Shown: positions 42,350-51,289 of the stretch, one piece after another
Layout of the letters: every line of letters begins with the position of its first letter
How positions within the stretch are numbered: the stretch's first letter is position 1
Assembly (NCBI GenBank): GCA_934573855.1
Contig: CAKTMF010000009.1
Location: 1 to 64,000 of the forward strand
Origin: an uncultured Oscillospiraceae bacterium
GTDB lineage: Bacteria; Bacillota; Clostridia; Oscillospirales; Oscillospiraceae
Direction: 5' to 3'
Length of the DNA stretch: 64,000 nucleotides
The notes under the pieces: model-generated
What the model saw: the letters and a program-made list of their open reading frames with translations, nothing else
Database searches by the model: none
Told to the model about the DNA's origin: nothing
Translations under genes and position numbers: made by a program

Positions 42350-43210
42350 ATGTGGATTTCCGATAAATGGCAGGATTTTGAGCTTATAGACTGCTCAAGG
42401 GGCGAGAAGCTGGAGCGCTGGGGCAGCTATTATCTTGTCCGGCCCGACCCGCAGGCCATCTGGGACACGCCCAGGCGCAGCGCCCACTGGAACGACAGGG
42501 ACGCTCGCTACCGCCGAAGCGAGACCGGCGGGGGCAGCTGGGACAAGGGTGCGCTTCCCGCAAACTGGCGGATACGCTACGGGGAACTCACCTTTAACGT
42601 AAAGCCCATGAACTTCAAGCACACCGGCCTTTTCCCTGAGCAGGCCGCGAACTGGGACTGGGCAATGGGCAGGATTCGCGCGGCGGGGAGACCCGTAAGC
42701 GTCCTGAATCTCTTCGGCTATACGGGCGCGGCGACCGTCGCCTGCGCCAAGGCGGGCGCTCAGGTCTGCCATGTAGACGCGGCAAAGGGAATGGTCTCCT
42801 GGGGCAAGGAGAACGCGGCCGCCTCCGGCCTTACCGAAGCGGCGATACGCTGGATAGTCGACGACTGTGCGAAGTTCGTTGAACGCGAGATACGCCGCGG
42901 CCGCCGCTATGACGCCATCATCATGGACCCGCCGTCCTACGGCCGGGGACCCGGCGGCGAGATATGGAAGCTCGAGCAGAACCTTTGGCCTTTCGTGTCG
43001 CTGTGTGCCGGGGTGCTGTCCGACGACCCGCTTTTTGTCATAATTAACTCCTACACCACCGGACTTTCCGCGTCGGTGCTGAGCTATGTGACCGAGAGCA
43101 TATTCACTAAAAAATTCGGCGGCCGCTCCGAAAGTCAGGAGCTGGGGCTGCCCGTTACCGACAGCGGGCTTTGCCTGCCGTGCGGCGCGACCTGCCGCTG
43201 GGAGCGCTGA
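42350..43210 (+). CDS. Class I SAM-dependent methyltransferase, RlmI/RlmK-like
   Basis: A 286-residue methyltransferase of the RlmI-like group acting on rRNA. The SAM-binding motif is SVLNLFGYTGAATVACAKAG (about residues 118-137), followed by CHVDAAKGMVSWGKENAA, and the catalytic YDAIIMDPPSYGRGPGG. An N-terminal beta region of about 100 residues (ending FKHTGLFPEQAANWDW) is shorter than in E. coli RlmI, and no PUA domain is evident. The target cytosine cannot be read from sequence. Start ATG has AGAGAGG at moderate spacing. Confidence 0.85.
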   Translation: MWISDKWQDFELIDCSRGEKLERWGSYYLVRPDPQAIWDTPRRSAHWNDRDARYRRSETGGGSWDKGALPANWRIRYGELTFNVKPMNFKHTGLFPEQAANWDWAMGRIRAAGRPVSVLNLFGYTGAATVACAKAGAQVCHVDAAKGMVSWGKENAAASGLTEAAIRWIVDDCAKFVEREIRRGRRYDAIIMDPPSYGRGPGGEIWKLEQNLWPFVSLCAGVLSDDPLFVIINSYTTGLSASVLSYVTESIFTKKFGGRSESQELGLPVTDSGLCLPCGATCRWER

Positions 43211-43252
43211 GACTCCTGCGCGGCCAGCCTTCAGAAAGTTTGATCTATACCG

Positions 43253-44110
43253 ATGAGTACGATTATCAGTTTTAAAAACGTGCATTTCACATATCCGGGC
43301 GACGATGAGGAGAGCCTCTGCGGTATCGACCTTGATATAGAAGAGGGGAGCTTTGTGGCGGTCCTCGGACATAACGGCTCGGGCAAATCCACCCTTGCAA
43401 AGCACATGAACGCAATACTTGTCCCCGACGAGGGGAGCGTCACCGTCGCGGGCTTTGATACCTCACGCGAGGAGGATCTCCTTGACGTGCGGCGGAGCGT
43501 CGGCATGGTGTTTCAAAATCCCGACAACCAGATAGTCGCAAACGTGGTGGAGGACGACGTGGCCTTCGCACCCGAAAATCTGGGCGTCGCGCCCGGCGAG
43601 ATACGCGAGCGCGTCGACAGGGCGCTTCAGGTCGTCGGCATGTACGAGCTGAGGCAGCACGCGCCCCATCTCCTCTCCGGCGGACAGAAGCAGCGCGTGG
43701 CCATAGCTGGGGTCATCGCCATGGAGCCGAAGATAATCGCCCTTGACGAGCCGACCGCAATGCTTGACCCCGTGGGCCGGCAGGAGGTCATCACGACCGT
43801 CACGCGCCTCTGCCGGGAAAAGGGCATGACGGTGGTGCTGATAACCCACCACATGGACGAATGCGTGGGTGCCGACAGGCTCATCGTCATGTCAAACGGC
43901 CGCATTGCCGCCGACGGCACGCCCGCCGAGGTCTTTTCTCAGGTCGCGCTCATGGAGCGCGAGGGGCTGTCCGTCCCGGAGACCACGAGGCTTATCTACG
44001 ATCTGAACTCCGCCGGCTTTGAGCTGCCGCTCTCCGCGCTCGGCGTGGAGGAGTGCGCACAGGCGATATGCAAATACATCAACAGGAAGAAAGAAAAATG
44101 TCAGAAATAA
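43253..44110 (+). CDS. ecfA1: Energy-coupling factor transporter ATPase 1
   Basis: A 285-residue ABC ATPase (EcfA1/CbiO). Walker A GHNGSGKSTLAKHMNA (about residues 42-57), Q-loop VFQNPDNQIVANVVEDDVAF, signature HLLSGGQKQRVAIAGV, Walker B IIALDEPTAMLDPVG and H-loop LITHHMDEC. EcfA1 and EcfA2 form the heterodimeric motor for vitamin uptake through EcfT and exchangeable S components. It overlaps ecfA2 by 13 bases. Weak ribosome binding site before the ATG at 43253. Confidence 0.95.
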   Translation: MSTIISFKNVHFTYPGDDEESLCGIDLDIEEGSFVAVLGHNGSGKSTLAKHMNAILVPDEGSVTVAGFDTSREEDLLDVRRSVGMVFQNPDNQIVANVVEDDVAFAPENLGVAPGEIRERVDRALQVVGMYELRQHAPHLLSGGQKQRVAIAGVIAMEPKIIALDEPTAMLDPVGRQEVITTVTRLCREKGMTVVLITHHMDECVGADRLIVMSNGRIAADGTPAEVFSQVALMEREGLSVPETTRLIYDLNSAGFELPLSALGVEECAQAICKYINRKKEKCQK

Positions 44111-44958
44111 AGGCGGAAAACCTGCGCCATGTATACAGCGCAGGGACACCCTTTGAAAAAGTCGCCATAGACGATATAAATGTAACGATACCTCAGGGAC
44201 AGATGGTAGGGATCATAGGACACACCGGCTCCGGCAAGTCCACCTTTATCCAGCATCTCAACGCTCTTCTGCAGCCCTCGTCCGGCAGAGTATTCTGCGG
44301 CGGACAGGACATAAACGCGGATAAGATATCCCGCCGTGACGTAAAATGGAAAGTGGGTTTGGTGTTCCAGTACCCGGAATATCAGCTTTTTGAGGAGACG
44401 GTCTATAAGGACATCGCCTTCGGGCCGCGCAACATGAAGCTCGGCGAGGAGGAGATCGATCGGCGCGTGCGCGAGGCGGCGAGCTTTGTCGGCGTGGATG
44501 AGGAGCTTTTCGAGTCCTCGCCTCTGGAACTATCCGGCGGACAAAAGCGTCGTATAGCCATAGCCGGAGTCATCGCCATGCGGCCCGAGGTGCTGATACT
44601 TGACGAGCCGACCGCGGGCCTCGACCCGGCAGGCTGTGAGCAGATACTTGAAAATATCTGCGACTACCGCGAAAAGACCGGCGCTACGGTCCTGATAGTC
44701 AGCCACAATATGGACGACGTCGCGCGCCTGAGCGAGCGAATAATCGTTTTTGACCACGGCAAAATAGCTATGGACGGCACGCCGGAGGAGATATTCTCAC
44801 AGCCGGAAAGGCTCATCTCCATGGGACTTACCGTGCCTCATTCAACGGCCGTCGCGATGGAGCTTCGGCGGCTCGGTCTTGAGCTGCCGGGGGCCGTCTA
44901 TACCCACGAAAAGCTTCTTTCGGCGGTGATCCGAGCCGGGGAGGTGGGCAAATGCTGA
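44098..44958 (+). CDS. ecfA2: Energy-coupling factor transporter ATPase 2
   Basis: A 286-residue ABC ATPase, the partner of EcfA1. Walker A GHTGSGKSTFIQHLNALLQP (about 40-59), Q-loop VFQYPEYQLFEETVYKDIAF, signature LELSGGQKRRIAIAGV, Walker B LILDEPTAGLDPAG, H-loop VSHNMDDVARL. The VFQYPEYQLF segment is diagnostic of EcfA2. ATG 44098 lies inside the ecfA1 end, with AGGAAGAAAG upstream. It overlaps ecfT by 7 bases. Confidence 0.95.
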   Translation: MSEIKAENLRHVYSAGTPFEKVAIDDINVTIPQGQMVGIIGHTGSGKSTFIQHLNALLQPSSGRVFCGGQDINADKISRRDVKWKVGLVFQYPEYQLFEETVYKDIAFGPRNMKLGEEEIDRRVREAASFVGVDEELFESSPLELSGGQKRRIAIAGVIAMRPEVLILDEPTAGLDPAGCEQILENICDYREKTGATVLIVSHNMDDVARLSERIIVFDHGKIAMDGTPEEIFSQPERLISMGLTVPHSTAVAMELRRLGLELPGAVYTHEKLLSAVIRAGEVGKC

Positions 44959-45749
44959 AGGATGTCACTCTCGGCCAGTTTTTCCCGGGCGACACGATAG
45001 TCCACCGTCTCGACCCCCGCACGAAGCTCATACTCGTCATCGCGTACATCGCCGCGCTCTTTCAGGCGCGCGGCTGGGTGTCCTATGGCGCGGTGTGCGC
45101 CGTGACGGCGGCGTGCATGCTTCTCTCGCACATCGGCTTGAAGAATATCTTCAAGGGCCTCAGACCCATGCTCCTCATCATTATCCTCACCGCGGCGCTG
45201 AACATCTTCTACACCGCGGGTACGCCGGTCATCCCCGGCTGGATAATAACATGGGAGGGCATAGAGAGAGCCGTGCAGATGGTGCTGCGCATAATGCTCC
45301 TCATCACCGGCACGTTCCTCCTCACCTACACCACGAGTCCTATCGCGCTAACCGACGGACTCGAGCTCCTGATGGAGCCGCTGAAAAAGATCAGAGTCCC
45401 CGTCCATGAGATAACCATGATGATGAGCATGGCGCTTCGCTTCATCCCCACGCTCATCGAGGAGACAGACAAGATCATGTCCGCGCAGAAGGCAAGAGGC
45501 GCCGATTTTGAAACCGGCAGCCTTATCGACCGGGCCAAGGCGCTTTTACCGGTGCTGGTGCCGCTGTTCGTCTCGGCGTTCAGACGCGCAGACGAGCTTG
45601 CCGTCGCCATGGAGAGCCGCTGCTATCACGGCGGCGAGGGGCGCACGCGCATGAAGCAGCTGCGCATGGAGCGGCGCGATCATGCGGCGTTTGCGCTGGG
45701 CGCGATCTTCCTCGCGGGAATGATAGTAATGAAAAAATTCGGTATTTAA
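44952..45749 (+). CDS. ecfT: Energy-coupling factor transporter transmembrane protein EcfT
   Basis: A 265-residue membrane coupling protein. The start LGQFFPGDTIVHRLDPRTKL is the family hallmark, followed by spans. The two coupling helices carry the Ala-Arg-Gly-type motifs: SAQKARGADFETGS and AMESRCYHGGEGRTRMKQL. It links EcfA1A2 to S components such as BioY, which is encoded 35 kb away. No S component is adjacent, so this is a shared (group II) ECF module. Followed by truA after 7 bases. Confidence 0.95.
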   Translation: MLKDVTLGQFFPGDTIVHRLDPRTKLILVIAYIAALFQARGWVSYGAVCAVTAACMLLSHIGLKNIFKGLRPMLLIIILTAALNIFYTAGTPVIPGWIITWEGIERAVQMVLRIMLLITGTFLLTYTTSPIALTDGLELLMEPLKKIRVPVHEITMMMSMALRFIPTLIEETDKIMSAQKARGADFETGSLIDRAKALLPVLVPLFVSAFRRADELAVAMESRCYHGGEGRTRMKQLRMERRDHAAFALGAIFLAGMIVMKKFGI

Positions 45750-45756
45750 GGCGCTT

Positions 45757-46524
45757 ATGAGAAACATTGCCATTCGCTTGAAATACGACGGCAGCCGCTA
45801 CCACGGCTGGCAGGTGCAGAAGAATGACATCACCGTTGCCAAGACCGTGGAGGAGGCGCTCGCGAAGGTCTGCGAGGAGCCGGTGCGGGTCATCGGCTGC
45901 GGCAGGACGGACGCGGGGGTCCACGCGCTGCGCTACTGCGCGAACTTCCGCTCGGACACGCGCATACCCATCGCACGCCTCCCGCTCGCGGTCAACTCAA
46001 GACTGCCGGAGGATATCGCGGTAGTCGACGCGGTGGAGGTGCCGGAGGACTTCAACGCCATCGGCTCCTGCATAAAAAAGGAGTACATTTACAAAATACT
46101 AAACTCCAATATCCGTGACCCCTTCCTCGAAAAGCGCGTCTGCTTCTATCCCCAGCACCTCGATATGGAGCTTATGGAGCGGGCGGCAAGGGCCTTTGAG
46201 GGAACGCACGACTTCCGCGCCGTCCGCAGCGAGGGGACGCAGACCAAGACCACTGTGCGCACCGTCCACTGGTGCAGTGTGGAGAAGAGCGGCGACGTCA
46301 TCACCGTCTCCGTCTGCGCCGACGGCTTCCTTTATAACATGTGCCGCGCCATTGTCGGCACGCTGGTCTATGCCTCCTACGGCAAGCTCCTGCCGGAGGA
46401 TATCCCGCTTCTTCTCGAAAGGGGGGACCGGCGGCTCACCGGCCCGACCATGCCGCCGCAGGGACTCTACCTCAACCGCGTCTGGTACGGCGGAGAGGCC
46501 GGGAAAATGATGGAAAAAGACTGA
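45757..46524 (+). CDS. truA: tRNA pseudouridine synthase A
   Basis: A 255-residue pseudouridine synthase modifying positions 38-40 of the tRNA anticodon arm. RNIAIRLKYDGSRYHGWQVQ at the start and the catalytic Asp in GCGRTDAGVHALRYCANF (about residue 52) are diagnostic; KKEYIYKIL and the C-terminal VSVCADGFLYNMCRAIVGTL with GLYLNRVWY complete the family pattern. The ecf-truA order is common in Firmicutes. Confidence 0.96.
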   Translation: MRNIAIRLKYDGSRYHGWQVQKNDITVAKTVEEALAKVCEEPVRVIGCGRTDAGVHALRYCANFRSDTRIPIARLPLAVNSRLPEDIAVVDAVEVPEDFNAIGSCIKKEYIYKILNSNIRDPFLEKRVCFYPQHLDMELMERAARAFEGTHDFRAVRSEGTQTKTTVRTVHWCSVEKSGDVITVSVCADGFLYNMCRAIVGTLVYASYGKLLPEDIPLLLERGDRRLTGPTMPPQGLYLNRVWYGGEAGKMMEKD

Positions 46525-46583
46525 CGCACCTGTGCAAAAGCAGTATTTCCCATGCCGCCGATATATATTTGTTAACAAATACG

Positions 46584-46592
46584 TGATATAAT
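46584..46592 (+). promoter_or_regulatory. Extended -10 promoter of the cvpA-clpE operon
   Basis: TGATATAAT is an extended -10 (TGnTATAAT); no good -35 lies at 17 bp. It is 32 bases before the CvpA-like start. Confidence 0.55.
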
Positions 46593-46624
46593 ATATCGTA
46601 CAAAGCTAAAAGGATGAGTTACAT

Positions 46625-47341
46625 ATGAAAGCTGCCATCGACATTGTTCTACTGATAATAATCGCTCTGTGTACATGGGGCGGATACAAGCGCGGGCTTG
46701 TGGGCGGCATAGCCGGGATACTCGCGATAATTATCGCGATCTTCGGCGGCAGCCTCCTGTCCAACACCTACTCGGGCGAGGTCATCCCCGCGCTTGAGCC
46801 GTTCGTCAACGGCTATATGGATTCCGAAACGAACCGTGAGGCGACCCTTGAGAAGCTGGGCTACGCGGACAGCGAGCTTTCGCTGGACGATATCCTCAGC
46901 AGCGACCCCTCTCTGCGCTATGACTACGCCTACGAGGCCGTAGCAGGCGTCGGCTTTTACCGCGACCGCGCAGAGGAAGCGGCGGAGAAGGCCGTCAAGC
47001 TCTCCGAGGCGAAGAATATCGACATGACAAGCGCGATAGTGTCCGTGCTGTGCAGCACGATCACCTATGTGGCGGGGCTGTGCGTGGCGTTCCTGATGAT
47101 ACTCATTCTCCTGATAGCCTTGGGAAACATCGGCAATATGTCCTTCCGGCTCCCGAATATGGAAACGCTCGACGAGGTCGGCGGCGCGCTGCTGGGCTTT
47201 ATAAAGGGCTTTATCTACTGCACGCTTCTGTGCTGGCTCCTCAGCTTTTTCGGGATAGTTATCGGCAGGGAGACCCTCGAGAACACCACTCTCGCCAGAT
47301 TTTTCCTTGTCTTTCGGTTCATTACCGAAAATCTAATTTAA
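46625..47341 (+). CDS. CvpA-family membrane protein
   Basis: A 238-residue protein with four to five hydrophobic segments. The N-terminal pattern is DIVLLIIIALCTWGGYKRGL followed by VGGIAGILAIIIAIFGGSLL, the CvpA hallmark (arginine/lysine-glycine after the first span). The C-terminal pair of spans includes GNIGNMSFRLPNMETLDEVG and GGALLGFIKGFIYCTLLCWL, the equivalent of the family's second conserved block. A soluble insert (about residues 65-130) is larger than in short CvpA proteins. Family role is unclear (colicin V secretion in E. coli, cell-envelope processes elsewhere). It precedes clpE by 15 bases. Confidence 0.85.
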   Translation: MKAAIDIVLLIIIALCTWGGYKRGLVGGIAGILAIIIAIFGGSLLSNTYSGEVIPALEPFVNGYMDSETNREATLEKLGYADSELSLDDILSSDPSLRYDYAYEAVAGVGFYRDRAEEAAEKAVKLSEAKNIDMTSAIVSVLCSTITYVAGLCVAFLMILILLIALGNIGNMSFRLPNMETLDEVGGALLGFIKGFIYCTLLCWLLSFFGIVIGRETLENTTLARFFLVFRFITENLI

Positions 47342-47356
47342 TTTCAAGAGGTATAT

Positions 47357-49696
47357 ATGCAGCCTACAATGTGTTCACGCTGCGGTAAAAACGTAGCCGT
47401 GATCTTCATAACGAGGATCGAAGCGGGCCAGACAAAGAACGAAGGCCTGTGTCTCAAATGCGCCCGCGAGCTTCACATTAAGCCCGTGGACGACGTGATA
47501 AATAAAATGGGCATTTCGGACGAGGACCTTGACAGCCTTTCCGGCGACATGATGAACGCGCTCTCCGGCGTCGAGGATATCATGCCCACCGACGAGGACG
47601 AGAGTGAGGACGACGACGGCAAGACCGCGACCTTTCCCTTCCTCAACAGGCTCTTCGGCGGTCCCGCCGCAGCAGGCGGCGCCCAGAATGAAAATCAGGA
47701 GCGGCCGAAGAACGACGCTCCCGGCACTGCCCCGGCCGCGCCCAAGACGCCCAAGCGCAAGTATCTTGACAACTACTGCATTGACCTGACGGCGCGCGCC
47801 AAGGCCGGTAAGCTCGACAGCATGATCGGCCGTGAGGAGGAGCTTGAGCGGGTCATACAGATACTCAACCGCCGCCAGAAAAATAACCCCTGCCTCATCG
47901 GCGAGCCGGGCGTCGGCAAGACCGCCATCGCCGAGGGGCTTGCCCAGCGTATCGCCATGGGCAATGTTCCCTATAAGCTTCAGGATAAGCAGGTATTTCT
48001 CCTTGACCTCACCGCGCTCGTGGCCGGGACGCAGTTCCGCGGCCAGTTCGAGAGCCGCATGAAGGGCCTCATCGAGGAGATACGCAAGCAGGGGAACGTC
48101 ATCCTCGTTATCGACGAGGTGCATAATATAGTCGGCGCAGGCGACGCCGAGGGCAGCATGAACGCTGCCAATATTCTCAAGCCTGCTCTTTCAAGGGGAG
48201 AGATACAGGTCATCGGCGCCACCACCTTTGCCGAGTACAGGAAGCATATCGAAAAGGACTCCGCACTCGAGCGCCGCTTCCAGCCCGTCACCGTCGGCGA
48301 GCCGTCCATTGACGACAGCATAAAGATCATCCGCGGCATTGCCCACTACTACGAGGATTACCATCAGGTACACATCTCCGACGAGATGTGCCGTCAGGCT
48401 GTCCTGATGTCCGAGCGCTATATCACCGACCGCTTTCTCCCCGACAAGGCCATCGACCTCATCGACGAGGCCTGCTCCGACGTCAATCTCAAGGACTCCG
48501 GGATCACCCGCCGCATGGAGGCGGAGCGGGATCTTGAAAACGTATGCTTCGAGCGGGAGGTGCTCATGTCCGACGGCGGGTCTGCGGGGACCGAGCTTAC
48601 CGAGGAGCAGCTCGACATGCGCTATGCCCGTATCGCCGAGCTTCGCAGCAAGGAAATACAGCTGCGCTCCGAGATAGACCAGCTCAAGGCCAAGGGCCGG
48701 CCGGAGCTTACGCAGGATAACCTCGCCCGCATTATCGAGCTGTGGACCAAGATCCCCGCTTCCACCATCTGTCAGGATGAATTTGACCGTCTCGCGAGGC
48801 TTGACGAACGCCTCAAGACCCACATCGTCGGGCAGGACGAGGCGGTGGAGGCCGTCTGCGCCGCCATCAAGCGCAGCCGCGTCGGACTCAAGACCAAGCG
48901 CAAGCCCGTGAGCTTTATCTTTGTGGGCGGCACGGGCGTTGGCAAGACGGAGCTTGTAAAGCGCCTTGCCGCCGACATGTTCGACTCGCCCGAATCACTC
49001 ATTCGCCTTGACATGTCCGAGTTTATGGAGAAATTCTCCGTCTCGCGCATAATCGGCTCGCCTCCGGGCTATGTCGGCTATGACGAGGCCGGTCAGCTCA
49101 CCGAGAAGATACGCCGTAAGCCCTACTCGGTCGTGCTTTTTGACGAGATAGAAAAGGCTCATCCCGACGTGATGAACATTCTCCTTCAGATACTTGACGA
49201 CGGCCGCATCACCGACGCTCAGGGCAGAGTCGTGAACTTCGAAAACACCGTCATCGTCATGACCACCAACGCCGGCAGCAACAGCAAGTCCGGCAGCGTG
49301 GGCTTCGGCGGCTCTCTCGGCGACATGAGCCGTGAGCGCACCATGAAGGCGCTCAACGAATTTCTCCGCCCAGAGTTTATAAACCGCGTGGATGAGGTCA
49401 TCTGCTTCAACCAGCTGACCGAGGAGAATTTCCGCGCCATCGCCGCCATCATGCTCGGCGAGGTGAGGGACGCCATGGCCGAGCGGAACATCACCGTTGC
49501 GTGGGACGAGAGCGTCATTGACCATCTTGTCAGGGAAGCCTATTCCGTCACCTACGGCGCGCGTAATCTCCGCCGCACCATCCAGAAGCAGATCGAGGAC
49601 GAGATAGCCTCTCAAATCGTTGACAGGCACGGAGAAAATATTAGTTATGTAAACCTCTCTGCCGCCGACGGAAAGATAAAGGTAGAAATAAACTGA
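47357..49696 (+). CDS. clpE: ATP-dependent Clp protease ATPase subunit, ClpE type
   Basis: A 779-residue Hsp100 unfoldase. The N-terminus has a zinc finger (Cys6, Cys9, Cys32, Cys35) as in ClpE and McsA instead of the ClpC double N-domain, then an acidic/Ala-Pro-rich linker. The first AAA module has Walker A GEPGVGKTA (about 181) and VILVIDEVHNIVGAG; a short coiled middle region follows; the second has GGTGVGKTE (about 524), SEFMEKFSVSRIIGSPPGYV and IEKAHPDVMNILLQILDDGR. The C-terminal 12 codons include a TTATGTAAACC copy (49645-49654). No CtsR operator tandem (GGTCAAA) is seen upstream. Confidence 0.9.
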   Translation: MQPTMCSRCGKNVAVIFITRIEAGQTKNEGLCLKCARELHIKPVDDVINKMGISDEDLDSLSGDMMNALSGVEDIMPTDEDESEDDDGKTATFPFLNRLFGGPAAAGGAQNENQERPKNDAPGTAPAAPKTPKRKYLDNYCIDLTARAKAGKLDSMIGREEELERVIQILNRRQKNNPCLIGEPGVGKTAIAEGLAQRIAMGNVPYKLQDKQVFLLDLTALVAGTQFRGQFESRMKGLIEEIRKQGNVILVIDEVHNIVGAGDAEGSMNAANILKPALSRGEIQVIGATTFAEYRKHIEKDSALERRFQPVTVGEPSIDDSIKIIRGIAHYYEDYHQVHISDEMCRQAVLMSERYITDRFLPDKAIDLIDEACSDVNLKDSGITRRMEAERDLENVCFEREVLMSDGGSAGTELTEEQLDMRYARIAELRSKEIQLRSEIDQLKAKGRPELTQDNLARIIELWTKIPASTICQDEFDRLARLDERLKTHIVGQDEAVEAVCAAIKRSRVGLKTKRKPVSFIFVGGTGVGKTELVKRLAADMFDSPESLIRLDMSEFMEKFSVSRIIGSPPGYVGYDEAGQLTEKIRRKPYSVVLFDEIEKAHPDVMNILLQILDDGRITDAQGRVVNFENTVIVMTTNAGSNSKSGSVGFGGSLGDMSRERTMKALNEFLRPEFINRVDEVICFNQLTEENFRAIAAIMLGEVRDAMAERNITVAWDESVIDHLVREAYSVTYGARNLRRTIQKQIEDEIASQIVDRHGENISYVNLSAADGKIKVEIN

Positions 49697-49708
49697 CGGA
49701 GGATAGCT

Positions 49709-50224
49709 ATGGGAAAGCTTGAGATAGTTCTTGGCGACATCACGAAGCAGCACGCCGACGCCATAGTCAACGCCGCGAACTGCTCGCTCCTCGGGGGCGG
49801 CGGAGTCGACGGTGCGATACACCGCGCAGCGGGACCGGAGCTGCTGGAGGAGTGCCGCACCCTTAACGGCTGCCGCACCGGAGAGGCCAAGATAACCAAG
49901 GGTTACCGCCTCCCGGCAAAGTATGTTATCCACACTCCCGGCCCGGTATGGCACGGCGGCGGACATAACGAGGCGGAGCTTCTCGCCTCCTGCTACCGCT
50001 CCTGCCTGACGCTCGCGTCGGAGTACGGCTGCAAAACGGTGGATTTCCCCTCCATAAGCACAGGTGTGTACCATTTTCCGCTTGCCAAGGCGGCGGAGAT
50101 AGCCGTGAAAACGATCACCGGATACCTCGCGCAGCACCCTGAGATCGAGCGCGTGCGTATGGTCTGCTTCAATGAGCAGACTGCCGTTCACTATGAAAAG
50201 GCGCTCCGGGACTGCGGGGGCTGA
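49709..50224 (+). CDS. Macro-domain ADP-ribose hydrolase
   Basis: A 171-residue stand-alone macro domain of the YmdB/MacroD type. Motifs: DAIVNAANCSLLGGGGVDGA with the ligand-contacting Asn and Gly-rich loop, then IHRAAGPELLEECRTLNGC, VIHTPGPVWHGG, and FPSISTGVYHFPLAKAAEIA with the phosphate-binding loop. Such proteins hydrolyse O-acetyl-ADP-ribose or remove ADP-ribose from proteins or nucleic acids. It lies 12 bases after clpE with a GGAGG site, in one operon with the rhomboid and DUF523 genes. No ADP-ribosyltransferase partner is nearby. Confidence 0.92.
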   Translation: MGKLEIVLGDITKQHADAIVNAANCSLLGGGGVDGAIHRAAGPELLEECRTLNGCRTGEAKITKGYRLPAKYVIHTPGPVWHGGGHNEAELLASCYRSCLTLASEYGCKTVDFPSISTGVYHFPLAKAAEIAVKTITGYLAQHPEIERVRMVCFNEQTAVHYEKALRDCGG

Positions 50225-50226
50225 CA

Positions 50227-50793
50227 GTGAGAAAAGGCAGCATAAGATTTCAGTACAATTCACCGGTCGTCCTTACCTTTGCGCTGCTCGCGCTCGGTAC
50301 GCTCCTGCTGCAGAAGCTTTCGGGCGGCTGGACGACGATGAAGTTTTTCAGCGTCTACCGCTCCTCGCTGGCAGACTTCTGGACTTATCCGCGCTTCGTC
50401 CTCCATGTCCTCGGCCACACCGGCTATTCCCACTACATAGGCAACATGATGATGATACTCGTCGTGGGGCCTCCGCTCGAGGAGAAGTACGGCAGCCGCA
50501 GTCTGCTCCTCGCGATATTCCTGACGGCGCTGATCTCCGGCATGGTGCAGTGGCTTTTCTTCCCCGGCACCGCGCTGCTGGGCGCGTCGGGGATAGTGTT
50601 CATGATGATAGTCATGTCCTCCCTCTCCGGCATGAAGGAGGGCTGCATTCCGATAACCCTCATCCTTGTTCTCGTGCTGTATGTGGGCAGGGAAGTGGTC
50701 GACGGCGTTGTACTCAGCGACAATGTCTCCCAGCTCACCCACATCATCGGCGGGCTGTGCGGGGCGCTGTTCGGGCTGAGCGTGCGGAGGTAG
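50227..50793 (+). CDS. Rhomboid-family intramembrane serine protease
   Basis: A 188-residue membrane protein with six predicted spans. The catalytic pair is visible: Ser121 in LLGASGIVFMM (GxSG motif) and His172 in LTHIIGGLCGALFG. The loop 1 region HVLGHTGYSHYIGNMMMILV matches the rhomboid HxxxN-like segment. The start is GTG with GGGGGCTGAC before it, two bases after the macro-domain stop. Substrates unknown. Confidence 0.85.
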   Translation: MRKGSIRFQYNSPVVLTFALLALGTLLLQKLSGGWTTMKFFSVYRSSLADFWTYPRFVLHVLGHTGYSHYIGNMMMILVVGPPLEEKYGSRSLLLAIFLTALISGMVQWLFFPGTALLGASGIVFMMIVMSSLSGMKEGCIPITLILVLVLYVGREVVDGVVLSDNVSQLTHIIGGLCGALFGLSVRR

Positions 50794-50797
50794 CGCG

Positions 50798-51244
50798 ATG
50801 GAGAGACTTCTTATCAGCGCCTGCCTCATCGGGGCCGACTGCAAGTATTCCGGCGGCAATAACGCGCTGGACGGCGGGACGCTTCGCGCGCTTCGGGAGC
50901 GCTACGAGCTTGTACCGGTCTGCCCCGAGTTTGCCGGTGGCCTTCCCACTCCGAGAGATCCCAGCGAGCGTCTGAACGGCAGGGTCGTGAGCTGCAACGG
51001 GCGCGACGTGACGCGTGAGTACGAACGCGGCGCGGATCTGGCTCTTGAGCTTGCGAGGCGATTTGACTGTCATAAAGCGCTCATGAAGGAGCGCAGCCCC
51101 TCCTGCGGCAGCGGCGAGATATATGACGGAAGCTTCAGCGGAACGGTCATAAGCGGTTATGGCACCGCGGCGGAGAAGCTCCGTGCCGCCGGCGTGGAGG
51201 TCATCGGCGAGAGCAGGGTGTACTGCCTCATCCGGAACTTATAA
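50798..51244 (+). CDS. DUF523 family protein
   Basis: A 148-residue protein of the DUF523 family. Conserved segments: LISACLIGADCKYSGGNN with two cysteines, LVPVCPEFAGGLPTPRDPSE, and ALMKERSPSCGSGEIYDG. The spaced cysteines (positions 9, 15, 42, about 109) suggest an iron-sulfur or metal site, and the family is often fused or linked to DUF1722; neither role is settled. Last gene of the clpE operon, followed by a terminator. Confidence 0.9.
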   Translation: MERLLISACLIGADCKYSGGNNALDGGTLRALRERYELVPVCPEFAGGLPTPRDPSERLNGRVVSCNGRDVTREYERGADLALELARRFDCHKALMKERSPSCGSGEIYDGSFSGTVISGYGTAAEKLRAAGVEVIGESRVYCLIRNL

Positions 51245-51258
51245 ACGAATAACAGCAG

Positions 51259-51286
51259 CCGGGCGGCCGTAGGCCGCCCGGTTTTC
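51259..51286 (+). terminator. Terminator after the DUF523 gene
   Basis: A perfect 10-bp GC stem CCGGGCGGCC / GGCCGCCCGG with a 3-base loop followed by TTTTCT. Confidence 0.9.
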
Positions 51287-51289
51287 TAC

